Shown here in pieces: positions 1-7,674 of a stretch of DNA of 64,000 nt (positions are counted from its first letter, which is position 1; every line of letters begins with the position of its first letter). The DNA is taken from positions 186,001 through 250,000 of the forward strand of contig NZ_QRAN01000003.1 in NCBI RefSeq assembly GCF_003457605.1. The letters run 5' to 3'. The DNA comes from Seongchinamella sediminis (GTDB lineage Bacteria; Pseudomonadota; Gammaproteobacteria; Pseudomonadales; Halieaceae). Made by a program: the position numbers and the translations under genes. The notes beneath the pieces were generated by a model, which made no database searches, was not told the DNA's origin, and worked only from the letters and a program-made list of their open reading frames with translations.

Positions 1-77
1 CACACCAGCGCATCCCGGGACGGCACCTTGTCGGCGACCATCTCGTACATATCGGCAATATTGAAGTGCTTCTTCAT
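1..77 (-). CDS. Acyl-CoA synthetase-like N-terminus (partial)
   Basis: Only the first 25 codons lie in the window; the gene runs off the left edge. The translation starts MKKHFNIADMYEMVADKVPS and continues RDALV. This resembles the opening of AMP-binding acyl-CoA synthetases, where a short helix precedes a phrase of the type 'ADKVPDRDALV'. Its ATG lies 9 bases after the stop of the upstream thiolase-like gene, so it is very likely the fifth gene of the minus-strand operon that begins with the DUF35 genes. A CoA ligase here would activate the acid whose CoA ester is processed by the thiolase-like/DUF35 proteins. The family call rests on very little sequence. Confidence 0.55.
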   Translation of the reverse strand, partial: MKKHFNIADMYEMVADKVPSRDALV

Positions 78-86
78 AAGGGCTGC

Positions 87-1250
87 CTATCCTTTCTCCG
101 CACCGACAATCCACATGGCATAGAACTGGGCACCGCCGCCATAGGCATGGCCCAGGGCGAGTTTTGCGCCCTCCACCTGGTGCTCTCCGGCGTCGCCGCG
201 CACCTGCCGCGCCGCCTCGGCAAAGCGAATCATGCCCGACGCCCCAATGGGGTTGGAGCACAGCACCCCGCCGGAGGGATTCCAGGGAATATCGCCGTCC
301 TCGTCCAGCGAGGTGGCACCCGCCATGGTCAGCTTCCAGCCCTCGCCCTCGGCGGCGAAACCGAGATTTTCCAGCCACATGGGCTCATACCAGCTGAAAG
401 GCACGTAAACCTCGGCGCAATCCAGGTCCCGGCGCGGGTCCGTGATACCCGCCTGCTGGTAGACATCGGCGGCACAGTCCCGTCCCGCCTGCGGATTGAC
501 CTGGTCACGGCCGGCGTACATGGTCGGCTCCGAGCGCATGGCCACGCCGCGGATCCAGGCCGGCGGTTTGACTGCCGCGTCCGCCAGTTCCTCGTTGGCA
601 ATGACCATGGCGCAGGCGCCATCTGACGAGGGGCAGGACTCGAGGAAACGCAGCGGGTCCCAGAGCATGAAGGATTCCTCCACCTCCTGCATGGTGATAT
701 CGGGCTTTTGCAGGTGCGCGAGGGGATTGCGGGCGCCGTGCAGGCGGTCCTTGACCGCCACCTTGATGCCCACGTCATAGGGCGCGTTGGCGCGGCGCAT
801 GTACTCGCGGATGATGGGCGCAAAGTAACCGCCGGCGCCCGCATTGAGGTGGGTGGAAAATGGCTGTGGCGTCGACAACGCCCACATGGCATTGGATTCA
901 GACTGCTTTTCATAGGCCACGGTAAGCACCCGCCGGAAGCTGCCGCTCTGCACATGGGAGGCTGCCACCAGCGCAGTGGAGCCGCCCACCGAACCGGCGG
1001 TATGCACCCGCAGCATCGGCTTGCCGTTACAGCCCAGGGCGTCGGCGAGGTAGATCTCGGGCATAATCACGCCCTCGAACATGTCCGGCGCCTTGCCGAT
1101 GATCACCGCATCGATATCGTCCCAGCTCAGCTCGGCATCCTGCAGCGCCCTTACCGCCGCTTCCCTCACCAGTCCTGCCATGGAGACATCGTCGCGCTTG
1201 GTGGTGTACTTGGTCTGGCCAATACCGACCACTGCTGCCAGGTTCGCCAT
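87..1250 (-). CDS. Thiolase-superfamily protein, Cys-less (lipid-transfer/aldolase-like)
   Basis: This 387-residue protein has the thiolase fold of the SCP2-thiolase/lipid-transfer branch, with an N-terminal GIGQTKYTTKRDD segment and C-terminal NPSGG, GASG and GHAYGGGAQ motifs. The nucleophile loop, where biosynthetic and degradative thiolases carry Cys, reads RVHTAGSVGGSTAL and has no Cys. Ordinary thiolysis or Claisen chemistry by the usual mechanism is therefore unlikely. Cys-less thiolase-like proteins such as Ltp2 act with DUF35 partners as retro-aldolases on steroid side-chain CoA thioesters, and that is the best analogy. The ATG overlaps the TAA of the preceding thiolase gene (TAATG at 1250), which indicates translational coupling. 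The substrate cannot be read from the sequence. Confidence 0.85.
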   Translation of the reverse strand: MANLAAVVGIGQTKYTTKRDDVSMAGLVREAAVRALQDAELSWDDIDAVIIGKAPDMFEGVIMPEIYLADALGCNGKPMLRVHTAGSVGGSTALVAASHVQSGSFRRVLTVAYEKQSESNAMWALSTPQPFSTHLNAGAGGYFAPIIREYMRRANAPYDVGIKVAVKDRLHGARNPLAHLQKPDITMQEVEESFMLWDPLRFLESCPSSDGACAMVIANEELADAAVKPPAWIRGVAMRSEPTMYAGRDQVNPQAGRDCAADVYQQAGITDPRRDLDCAEVYVPFSWYEPMWLENLGFAAEGEGWKLTMAGATSLDEDGDIPWNPSGGVLCSNPIGASGMIRFAEAARQVRGDAGEHQVEGAKLALGHAYGGGAQFYAMWIVGAEKG

Positions 1251-2308
1251 TATGCTTTCTCCACGACAGTAACGAGATTGTGCTGCAGGCAGGGGCCGGA
1301 GGTGGCGTGCGCTATACCCCGCTCCGCTTCCCCGGCAACGATGCGGTTAAATACCTCCCCGACCCGCGCCAGCCCCGAGGCCATCATCAGGTTGCCCGCC
1401 AGCACACCGCCGCTGGGGTTGATACTGGTCTCCTCGCCCAGCCCCAGCGCCCGGCTTAACACCAGCTCCTGGTGGCTGAAGGGGGCGTACAGTTCGGCAA
1501 CATCGACCCTGCCGGCACCCATCCCCGCCGCCTCGGCGGCGAGCCGGGTAGAGACTGAATCGGTCAGGTCGCGCATGCCCAGGTTGTGGGTTTCCATGCG
1601 GTGGTCTATGCCGGTGATCAGGGCATGGGGCACGCCCCACTCCCGGGCCTTCTCCACGGTGCAGATGACCATCGCCGCTGCACCGTCGGAGATGGGCGCG
1701 CAATCCGACTTGCGCAGCGGCGACACATAGCGATCCGCGGCCAGCAGCTCATCGGCGCTGATATCAGCCGCCAGCTGCGCGTTGGGATTGGCCAGTGCGT
1801 TGCGCCGCGAGCGCGACACGACTTCCGCCATATCGCGCTCGGTGATGTGGCCGCCCTCCAGTAACAGGCGGGCCTGCAGCGCGGCCAGGGAGATAGTGTC
1901 TATCCACAGCGGCGCCAGGTAGTAGGGATCCAGCTGCTGTGACAGGACGACGGGTAATTCACCGGGGGAGGACTTGCCGAAACCATAGACCAGCGCCGAC
2001 TCGGCGTGGCCCATGCGAATTTTCAGGATCGACTCGTACAGTGCCCAGGCCGCATCCATTTCCACATGGGATTCCTTGATCGGCGGTACCGCGCCCAGCG
2101 CGTCCACCCCGGCGACAAAGGCGAATGCCGCGCCCTGCAGGTAATCACAGCTGCCGGAGCAGACGAAATCCACATCCTGGGCATTGCTGATGCCCAGCTG
2201 CCGGTAAACGGCGGCGAGCACCGGCATGATCAATTCCACCTCGTTACAGGCGCCCACGTCAGCGAAGGCCCGCGACTGCTGGTAGGCGACGATTGCAATC
2301 TCCTTCAT
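1250..2308 (-). CDS. Second thiolase-superfamily protein, Cys-less
   Basis: This 352-residue thiolase-like protein starts MKEIAIVAYQQSRAF and has the C-terminal NPSGGVLAGN and MASGLARVGE motifs that replace the usual GHPLGASG loop. The region around residues 80-95 (KESHVEMDAAWALYESIL) aligns with the thiolase nucleophile loop and lacks Cys. It sits 4 bases after the first DUF35 gene and overlaps the next thiolase-like gene by one base, so the proteins are probably made together and may form a heteromeric complex. It may be a structural partner or a second lyase subunit. Family assignment is secure; activity is inferred from pairing with DUF35 proteins. Confidence 0.83.
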   Translation of the reverse strand: MKEIAIVAYQQSRAFADVGACNEVELIMPVLAAVYRQLGISNAQDVDFVCSGSCDYLQGAAFAFVAGVDALGAVPPIKESHVEMDAAWALYESILKIRMGHAESALVYGFGKSSPGELPVVLSQQLDPYYLAPLWIDTISLAALQARLLLEGGHITERDMAEVVSRSRRNALANPNAQLAADISADELLAADRYVSPLRKSDCAPISDGAAAMVICTVEKAREWGVPHALITGIDHRMETHNLGMRDLTDSVSTRLAAEAAGMGAGRVDVAELYAPFSHQELVLSRALGLGEETSINPSGGVLAGNLMMASGLARVGEVFNRIVAGEAERGIAHATSGPCLQHNLVTVVEKA

Positions 2309-2312
2309 CAGC

Positions 2313-2828
2313 TCAGCCCTCCCAACCGCTTACCGGCAGTTTGCCGATTTTCTCCACCGGCACATCGGCTTCGTCGATGGGCTTGAAGTAACGGATATTG
2401 TCCATGGCGTAATCCCACTCGTCTTCCGGCTTCCACACGGCCTGCACCCGCTGGCCGATGTGGACTTCCTCGTTGACGCACTCATCCATCAGGTGAATAA
2501 AGGAGATATTGGCACCATCGGCCACCAGGTTGGCGACGATAAAAGGCGGCTTGATAGGGTTGCCGGGAATGGGTATGTGGACAATGGTGAAGGACTCCAC
2601 GGTCGCTTTGTCCGACAGGGTCACCTCTTCCTCGGTGGGAACGCCGCAGGCCGCGCAGGAGCCCCGTGGCGGCACGTACACCTGCCGGCAACGGGGGCAA
2701 CGCTGGCCGGTTAATACCCCTTTCTTTACCTGGGTCAGGAATCGCGCGGGGGCAGCGCCGGCAGTGAAATTGTACCTGAGGTAAACCGGGGCCTCGATAC
2801 CGGTGACCGGTTCCTGTTGCTCGCTCAT
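2313..2828 (-). CDS. Zn-ribbon OB-fold (DUF35) protein
   Basis: This 171-residue protein has the DUF35 architecture: an N-terminal helix, a rubredoxin-like zinc ribbon with C44, C47, C58 and C61 (CPRC and CAAC), and a C-terminal OB fold (VESFTIVHIPIPGNPIKPPF to QAVWKPEDEW). DUF35 proteins are known to partner thiolase-like enzymes or ketosynthases, for example ChsH2 with Ltp2 in steroid side-chain cleavage, and can contribute the acyl-CoA binding surface. It lies 3 bases downstream of the other DUF35 gene and 4 bases upstream of a thiolase-like gene. This arrangement supports a 2+2 complex. Confidence 0.88.
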   Translation of the reverse strand: MSEQQEPVTGIEAPVYLRYNFTAGAAPARFLTQVKKGVLTGQRCPRCRQVYVPPRGSCAACGVPTEEEVTLSDKATVESFTIVHIPIPGNPIKPPFIVANLVADGANISFIHLMDECVNEEVHIGQRVQAVWKPEDEWDYAMDNIRYFKPIDEADVPVEKIGKLPVSGWEG

Positions 2829-2831
2829 TGC

Positions 2832-3281
2832 CTATGCCTCCTGCACCAGTTCGAAACCGTTGATGTCGGTAATAAAACCCGTGGTCTGCTCGGCCCAGCG
2901 CACCCGCACCCGGGCGCCGGTGCTGACATCGCTTTCCCGCTCTGCGCGCACCCAGTGCACCATGGGCACATCGGCGCCATCCAGCCGGATCATCGCCCAG
3001 GCAAAGGGCTGCTGGCTGGGGTGGGCCTCGCGGGGGGCACTGACCCAGGCAAAGCTGACGATCTCACCAGCCTGGCCCACCTCGACAAATTCACCCAGCG
3101 CCTCCGCGGTATCCGGGTCATACTCCATGGGCGGCACCACCACCCGGCCATCGCTGGCCCTGATGCCGACGATGTTGCGCTTGCGCAACTCGGTAAAAAA
3201 ACGCCCGACCACCGGCCCGGTTGAGCGGGTGTAGGTGAAGCCCAGTTCAAAGGACTGGTTCAGTAATTCCGCTTGTGACAC
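2832..3281 (-). CDS. OB-fold (DUF35-like) protein without zinc-ribbon cysteines
   Basis: This 149-residue protein aligns with DUF35 in layout: an N-terminal FTYTRSTGPVVGRFFTELRK segment, a short ribbon-like stretch (GIRASDGRVVVPPMEYDP), then an OB fold ending VRWAEQTTGFITDINGF. It contains no Cys at all, so the zinc site present in its neighbour is lost while the OB fold is kept. The start is a GTG at 3281, supported by a GGGAGG sequence 8 bases upstream. It is the first gene of the operon that continues to the left window edge. It may be the non-zinc subunit of a heterodimeric DUF35 pair. Confidence 0.8.
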   Translation of the reverse strand: MSQAELLNQSFELGFTYTRSTGPVVGRFFTELRKRNIVGIRASDGRVVVPPMEYDPDTAEALGEFVEVGQAGEIVSFAWVSAPREAHPSQQPFAWAMIRLDGADVPMVHWVRAERESDVSTGARVRVRWAEQTTGFITDINGFELVQEA

Positions 3282-3484
3282 AGACCCTGCCTCCCATGGG
3301 GAAAATATTCGCTGAACAGGAGTATCAGTGAGATGGCATATTCGCTCAATGACCCAGCGGATCAGCTGTGAGTGACATTTCAGATCAGTATGGTGAACCA
3401 GCGCGGTTTAACCGGAACCGGGTATGGCAGGGACGCAAATTTGCCCCATAATGCCTGCAATGACTCAACACCGAGGAAAAATGC
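3282..3484. promoter_or_regulatory. Divergent intergenic region with a direct repeat
   Basis: This 203-base gap separates the minus-strand DUF35/thiolase operon from the plus-strand dioxygenase gene, so it must hold both promoters. The 9-mer ATATTCGCT occurs at 3305-3313 and again at 3338-3346, 33 bases apart in the same orientation. The repeat may be a regulator site. No convincing -35/-10 pair was found on either strand. Confidence 0.35.
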
Positions 3485-4387
3485 ATGTCTGTTTCAGCTT
3501 CAGGTTACTTGCGCATCGGCGCCACGGACGTCGATGCATGGATGGATTTCGGCACCGGCGTTCTCGGCCTGATGGATGCCCGGCGTGAAGATGCCGACGG
3601 CGCCCGCTTCCTGCGCATGGACGATCACCCCTTCCGACTGATGATTGAACCGGCCGCGAGCGATGGCCTGATCGCCACCGGCCTTGAATTCCCCGACGAG
3701 GCGGCGTTCAGGCGCACCTGCGAGGCTGTCGCCGAGGCCGGCCATGAAGTCACCCCGGGCTCTGCCGAGGATGCCGCCAGGCGCTGTGTCACGGCCTTTG
3801 TCACCACCACCGATCCCTCGGGCAATGTCCTCGAGCTGTACTGGGGCCGGGAACTGGACTATCAGCCCCTGGCCTCGTCCCAGGGCGTGGCCGGTTTCGT
3901 CACTACCTTCCAGCAGACCGGCGACCTGGGTTTTGGTCACCTGGTGCTGCCGGCGGCGGAGTTCGATGCCACGTCTGCGTTCTATACCGATATTATCGGC
4001 ATGGGCATTACCGACATTCTCTACCCCCCGGGTATGGAGGGGGCGAAAATCCACTTTATGCACGCCAACAACCCGCGCCAACACTCCCTGGCGCTGTTCA
4101 ACAATCCCCACCCGCTGGGCGTTGTCCACATCATGGTCGAGGTGGAAAGCATGGATGAAGTCGGCCGTGCCATGGACCGGGCCAAGGCCGCTGGCGCCCA
4201 TTTCCTCGCCACCCTGGGCCGACATGTCAACGACAACATGTGCTCGGTTTACCTGCTGGCCCCGGGCGGCATTGCGGTTGAGTACGGCTACGACGGGCTA
4301 TTGATCGACTGGCAGAACCATATCGCCACGGTGAGTACCGAAGGCGACCTGTGGGGCCACGAGTACAGTTTCCCGGGCGTTAATTAA
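3485..4387 (+). CDS. Type I extradiol dioxygenase (VOC family, BphC/HsaC-like)
   Basis: This 300-residue protein has two VOC modules, the layout of two-domain extradiol catechol dioxygenases such as BphC. The C-terminal module carries the expected iron ligands H152 (FGHLVL), H215 (VVHIMVEV) and E266 (IAVEYGYDG). It also has a second-sphere HANNPRQHS segment around residues 194-201 that matches the conserved catalytic His region of the family. The enzyme would cleave a catecholic ring next to the hydroxyls using Fe(II) and O2. It stands divergent from the thiolase/DUF35 operon, which fits degradation of a polycyclic or side-chain-bearing aromatic. The exact substrate is unknown. Confidence 0.85.
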   Translation: MSVSASGYLRIGATDVDAWMDFGTGVLGLMDARREDADGARFLRMDDHPFRLMIEPAASDGLIATGLEFPDEAAFRRTCEAVAEAGHEVTPGSAEDAARRCVTAFVTTTDPSGNVLELYWGRELDYQPLASSQGVAGFVTTFQQTGDLGFGHLVLPAAEFDATSAFYTDIIGMGITDILYPPGMEGAKIHFMHANNPRQHSLALFNNPHPLGVVHIMVEVESMDEVGRAMDRAKAAGAHFLATLGRHVNDNMCSVYLLAPGGIAVEYGYDGLLIDWQNHIATVSTEGDLWGHEYSFPGVN

Positions 4388-4410
4388 AGGCTGAACCCCG
4401 GGGCCTGCCG

Positions 4411-4749
4411 CTACTCCTCGCGCCGGGCGTTGGCCAGGGCCTTGTCGGTAATCTGGTTCACCAGGTTGATGATTTTGGCGACGAGTTCCTCGTATTCGGG
4501 GAACTCGTGCACCAGATGGTTGAAGTTGTGCGCCCGCTTGACAATGCGGCTGAGGATTTCGATCTCACCCTCATCCAGGCTGTGGCCACTGTCCACCTCC
4601 GCTTCCAACTGCAACAGGAAACGCAGGCGGTACTTTACAAACTGCTCGGCCAGCACCTGGGAGACGCCGGTTTCATCCAGGTCCTCGTTGCGGTGAAATT
4701 CCGGCGGGGTAAAGTCCTCGTCTTCATCGTCCAGGAATCGATTGCTCAC
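4411..4749 (-). CDS. Conserved hypothetical acidic protein
   Basis: A 112-residue soluble protein that I do not recognise. The N-terminus is very acidic (FLDDEDEDF) and the rest is predicted helical, with segments VKYRLRFLLQLEAEVDSG and EIEILSRIVKRAHNFNHL. There is no signal peptide, membrane segment or Cys. It is read on the minus strand, convergent with the extradiol dioxygenase and immediately downstream of the binding-protein gene, which suggests co-transcription with the latter. It has sound codon use and a start close to a plausible Shine-Dalgarno (GGAGTGAAACGTG on the coding strand). Confidence 0.7.
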   Translation of the reverse strand: MSNRFLDDEDEDFTPPEFHRNEDLDETGVSQVLAEQFVKYRLRFLLQLEAEVDSGHSLDEGEIEILSRIVKRAHNFNHLVHEFPEYEELVAKIINLVNQITDKALANARREE

Positions 4750-4796
4750 GTTTCACTCCTCGCCGGCGGTAGTGACGGCTGCAAGACTGGTGGCAC

Positions 4797-5552
4797 TTAC
4801 TGCTGCACTTCGACAGTGACCGGGATCCAGCGGTTGAGTATGTACTGCAGGGTGCCGTTGCCGCGCATCAACTGCAGCGCCCGGTTCAGCTCCGCTGCCA
4901 GGGCCCCGTCATCCTTGCGCACGGCCCAGGCCAGCATTTCCTCGGTCAGGGGGGCGTACAGACTGATCAGGTCGTCGTTTTCCATGCTGTTGGCCAGCTG
5001 CCAACTGGTGGGAGCGTCGTGAATGTACAGGTCGATCAGGTCGTTGCGTAGAGCGGCAAAGGCCTGTTCGGTATTGTCAAATTGACTGACCTCGGCGTCC
5101 TGCAACTCCCGTTCGGCAAAATCGGCACCGGTGGAACCACTCTTTACCCCGATTCTCACCCCCTCGCGATAAACCGCCCAGGGCTGCGAGTAGCGCCCTA
5201 CCTTGCTCTTGTGCATGATGGCCATCTGGCCCACCCGCAGATAGGCGTCGGTGAACAGCACCTGGGCACTGCGCTCGGCGGTGACGCTGAGCCCTGACAT
5301 CAGCACATCGACCTTGCCCGCCTGCAATGCCGGCAGCAGCTGTTCCAGGGGGATTTCCACGATCTCCACCCGGCGCGAGAGAATTTCACCCACGGCCGTG
5401 GCATTGTCCGCTTCGATCCCCAGATAGCGCCCATCCTGCTTGAAGTGCAGGGGCGGATAATCGGCCGACATCCCCACCCGCAGGGTTTCCGCCGCCACGA
5501 GCATCGACGGCAGGAACAACAGGCTGGCGATGACCAGGAATCTTTTCAACAT
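4797..5552 (-). CDS. Periplasmic solute-binding protein, amino-acid type (SBP family 3)
   Basis: This 251-residue protein has an N-terminal signal peptide (MLKRFLVIASLLFLPSMLVAAE) followed by a family 3 solute-binding fold. Hallmarks are LRVGMSADYPPLHF near the mature N-terminus, GIEADNATAVGEIL, VDVLMSGLSVTAERSAQVLF, and the hinge-region motif RIGVKSGSTGADFAERELQ. Such proteins bind amino acids or small polar solutes in the periplasm. No ABC permease or ATPase gene is adjacent, so it may serve a transporter encoded elsewhere or act in sensing. The hypothetical gene at 4411-4749 lies 47 bases downstream on the same strand. Confidence 0.85.
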   Translation of the reverse strand: MLKRFLVIASLLFLPSMLVAAETLRVGMSADYPPLHFKQDGRYLGIEADNATAVGEILSRRVEIVEIPLEQLLPALQAGKVDVLMSGLSVTAERSAQVLFTDAYLRVGQMAIMHKSKVGRYSQPWAVYREGVRIGVKSGSTGADFAERELQDAEVSQFDNTEQAFAALRNDLIDLYIHDAPTSWQLANSMENDDLISLYAPLTEEMLAWAVRKDDGALAAELNRALQLMRGNGTLQYILNRWIPVTVEVQQ

Positions 5553-5712
5553 GTGAGGTGCTCTCCAGAACCAGACGCGACAAACGAATGGGAAACTGTA
5601 TCACCCCTGCCTCTCAGGCCAAGGAAAAATTGTGTTTGTGATGCAATAGCCGGCTTGGGCATACCCCGCCGGTGGCGTAGAATGGCCGCATGACAGCCAC
5701 AGTGTACTCAGC

Positions 5713-6183
5713 ATGACAGCACCCATTGCCCTGGACCGAGCCCTGATCGAGGCCTGGCTGGACGAAGCGCGAGTGGAATACTACACCTGCGACCACTGCG
5801 AGGGCCTGCACCTGCAGTCCCTGCAGGACATCGAAGGCATTATCGACAGCCGCCTGTTCCTGGAACCCTGGGGCCTGCTGCTCACTACCGAACTGGAAGT
5901 GCGGCCCATGGCGCTACTGCCCCTGGCCGCCGACCTGGGCCGCCTCAACATGGACTACCCGGCCCTCAAGCTGTTCCAGGACGTGGTGGACGATGCCACC
6001 CCGCAACTGGTTATCGCCGGCACCCAGCTCGCCGGGGCGGGGCTGACCCTGGAGCAGTTTGCCACTTTTGTCGCCACCACTGTGGCGGCGACGCGCCAGG
6101 TGAGCACCGAGTGCCGGCAACTCAACTACCTGTTCGCCGAGGCAAAACCGGGGGAACACCCCGGCCCCACCGCCATTCACTAG
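5713..6183 (+). CDS. YbjN-domain protein
   Basis: This 156-residue protein resembles E. coli YbjN in length and motif order. It has an N-terminal LIEAWLDEARVEYYTCDHCE segment, then LHLQSLQDIEGIIDSRLF, then EVRPMALLPLAADLGRLN. YbjN is a cytosolic protein linked to stress tolerance and motility in enterobacteria, and its biochemical role is not settled. The gene has no obvious Shine-Dalgarno. Its stop codon overlaps the stop of the convergent SDR gene (6180-6183). Confidence 0.75.
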   Translation: MTAPIALDRALIEAWLDEARVEYYTCDHCEGLHLQSLQDIEGIIDSRLFLEPWGLLLTTELEVRPMALLPLAADLGRLNMDYPALKLFQDVVDDATPQLVIAGTQLAGAGLTLEQFATFVATTVAATRQVSTECRQLNYLFAEAKPGEHPGPTAIH

Positions 6184-7022
6184 CGGGTCCGGAAGCCGGC
6201 CAGCCCGAAACGCTTGGCCATCATCCGGTCGAACACCGCAATTGGCAGCAGGCGCTTGAGCATTACCAGGCTGAAACTGCCCTTGCCGCCGCGAATCACC
6301 GCCGGGGGATTCTGTCGCAACAGCTTGTCGACGACCGGACTGACAAATTCATCCGTAGGCGTCGCGCCCTGCTGCCCGGCCTGCGCCCGCGCCTGGATGC
6401 CGGCCTCCATGGGCTTGAACAGGGAGTCTTCCGGCAAGCGAATTCCCTCCTCCGCGTGATCACCGAAGGATGAGCGCACCCCACCGGGCTGTATGGTGAT
6501 GGTGCGGATACCAAAGGGGGCCAGTTCCATTCGCAGCGCGTCAGTGACCGAATGCACGCAGGCCTTGCTGGAGCAGTAAGCCCCGGCAAAGGGGGTGGTG
6601 AACAGGCCGACGATGCTGCCGACATTGACCAGGTCTGCCACCCCGTTGCTGGCGACCGCCTTGCGCAGCAGCGGCATGGCCGCGCGGGTCACCGCCACCA
6701 CCGCAATCACATTGGTTTCGTATTGCTGTCGCAGGTCCTCCCGCTGCAAATCGATGATCGCGCCGACCTGGGAAAAGCCGGCATTGTTGACCAGCATGTC
6801 CAGCTGCCCCGCCTCGGCTTCCACGCAGCTCATGGCGGCGGCGATACTGCTGTCATCATTGACATCCAGGGCCAGGGTGCGCAGGCCCTGCTGCTCGAGA
6901 TCCTGCAGGGTCTCGGGCCGGCGTGCAGTGGCATAGACCTGCATGCCGCGGCGATGCAGCTCCAGGGCCAGACTGCGGCCAATGCCGCTGGAACAACCGG
7001 TGATCAATACGCTGCGTGTCAT
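6180..7022 (-). CDS. Short-chain dehydrogenase/reductase (SDR)
   Basis: This 280-residue protein is a classical SDR. It has the cofactor loop TGCSSGIG at residues 8-15, NNAG near residue 79, the catalytic Ser in VNVGSIVG, and the YCSSK active-site pair. The IQPGGVRSSF segment after the active site is typical of this group. It should oxidise or reduce a hydroxyl/ketone using NAD(P). The 5' end lies next to the truncated AraC gene, whose stop is 27 bases upstream on the same strand, so the two may share a transcript. The substrate is unknown. Confidence 0.85.
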   Translation of the reverse strand: MTRSVLITGCSSGIGRSLALELHRRGMQVYATARRPETLQDLEQQGLRTLALDVNDDSSIAAAMSCVEAEAGQLDMLVNNAGFSQVGAIIDLQREDLRQQYETNVIAVVAVTRAAMPLLRKAVASNGVADLVNVGSIVGLFTTPFAGAYCSSKACVHSVTDALRMELAPFGIRTITIQPGGVRSSFGDHAEEGIRLPEDSLFKPMEAGIQARAQAGQQGATPTDEFVSPVVDKLLRQNPPAVIRGGKGSFSLVMLKRLLPIAVFDRMMAKRFGLAGFRTR

Positions 7023-7049
7023 TTACAAGAACTCCTGGTTTATAAGATC

Positions 7050-7535
7050 TCAATCCGCTTGTTGCCATTGCGCGCGCCGGGACCAGTCGCGGGGCGACTC
7101 CCCGTACCAGCTGCGGAAGCTGCGGCTGAACGCGCTGAGCTTACTGTACCCCAAAACCAGGGCCAGTTGGGTAAGCTGCATATCACCGCGACGCAGGTGA
7201 AAAGTGGCGATTTCCCGACGTACGCTCTGCAGGATATCGCGAAAGCTGCACTGCTCGTTTTCCAGACGCGCCTGCAGCGTACCCGGTGTGGTGGCCAGGC
7301 TCGCGGCATTGGAGGCGCGGGCCATCAGCAGGCCGAAGTGTTCCGCCCCGGTCTGCCTGGCGGCCAGATGCAGGAGCCGCATGTAGTTGCCATAGGGAAG
7401 AAACACGCCCGGCACTGTGAGCACCTCGAGCGCCACGTCTGCCGCTGCCAGCAGTGGCCTGGCCTCTGCACCCAGCAGGGCGACCGTGTCGGCAAAGTGC
7501 TCGAGAATACCGCCGCGGATGTAGGGCTTCATCAA
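7050..7535 (-). pseudogene. AraC-family regulator with large internal in-frame deletion
   Basis: This 161-residue frame holds two separated parts of an AraC regulator of the arabinose-binding-domain type, which is normally about 330-345 residues. Residues 1-70 match the N-terminus (VPGVFLPYGNYMRLLHLA, HFGLLMA). From about residue 73 the sequence jumps directly into the DNA-binding domain (SLATTPGTLQARLENEQCSF, then ALVLGYSKLSAFSRSF). The intervening 170 or so residues of sensing and linker sequence are missing. The helix-turn-helix region looks intact, so the product might still bind DNA without effector control. It is divergent from the acyl-CoA synthetase at 7675. It is scored as a pseudogene, but a functional mini-regulator is possible. 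Confidence 0.65.
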
Positions 7536-7563
7536 GCATTCCCGGAACGGGTTAACCTGCGGG

Positions 7564-7593
7564 AATTGTCAAAACAGCTTCGCAAATTGTCAA
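7564..7593. promoter_or_regulatory. Tandem AATTGTCAA repeats, AraC-type operator candidate
   Basis: The 9-mer AATTGTCAA occurs at 7564-7572 and 7585-7593, in the same orientation and exactly 21 bases apart (two helical turns). AraC-family regulators typically bind such paired direct half-sites. The repeats sit between the shortened AraC gene and the acyl-CoA synthetase at 7675. A TACAAT -10-like hexamer lies at 7614-7619, 20 bases past the second repeat, as expected for an activator-dependent promoter. Confidence 0.5.
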
Positions 7594-7674
7594 GCGAAAA
7601 ACCGTGGGCAGCATACAATACCGCGCTGAATTGCCATCACTCTTGATATCTAACATTAACAAGGAGTATCGCTG

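Noticed and set aside
2803-3234. Plus-strand frame of 143 codons opposite the second DUF35 gene
   Set aside because: Reads in the complementary frame of a clearly coding gene and has biased composition but no family match.
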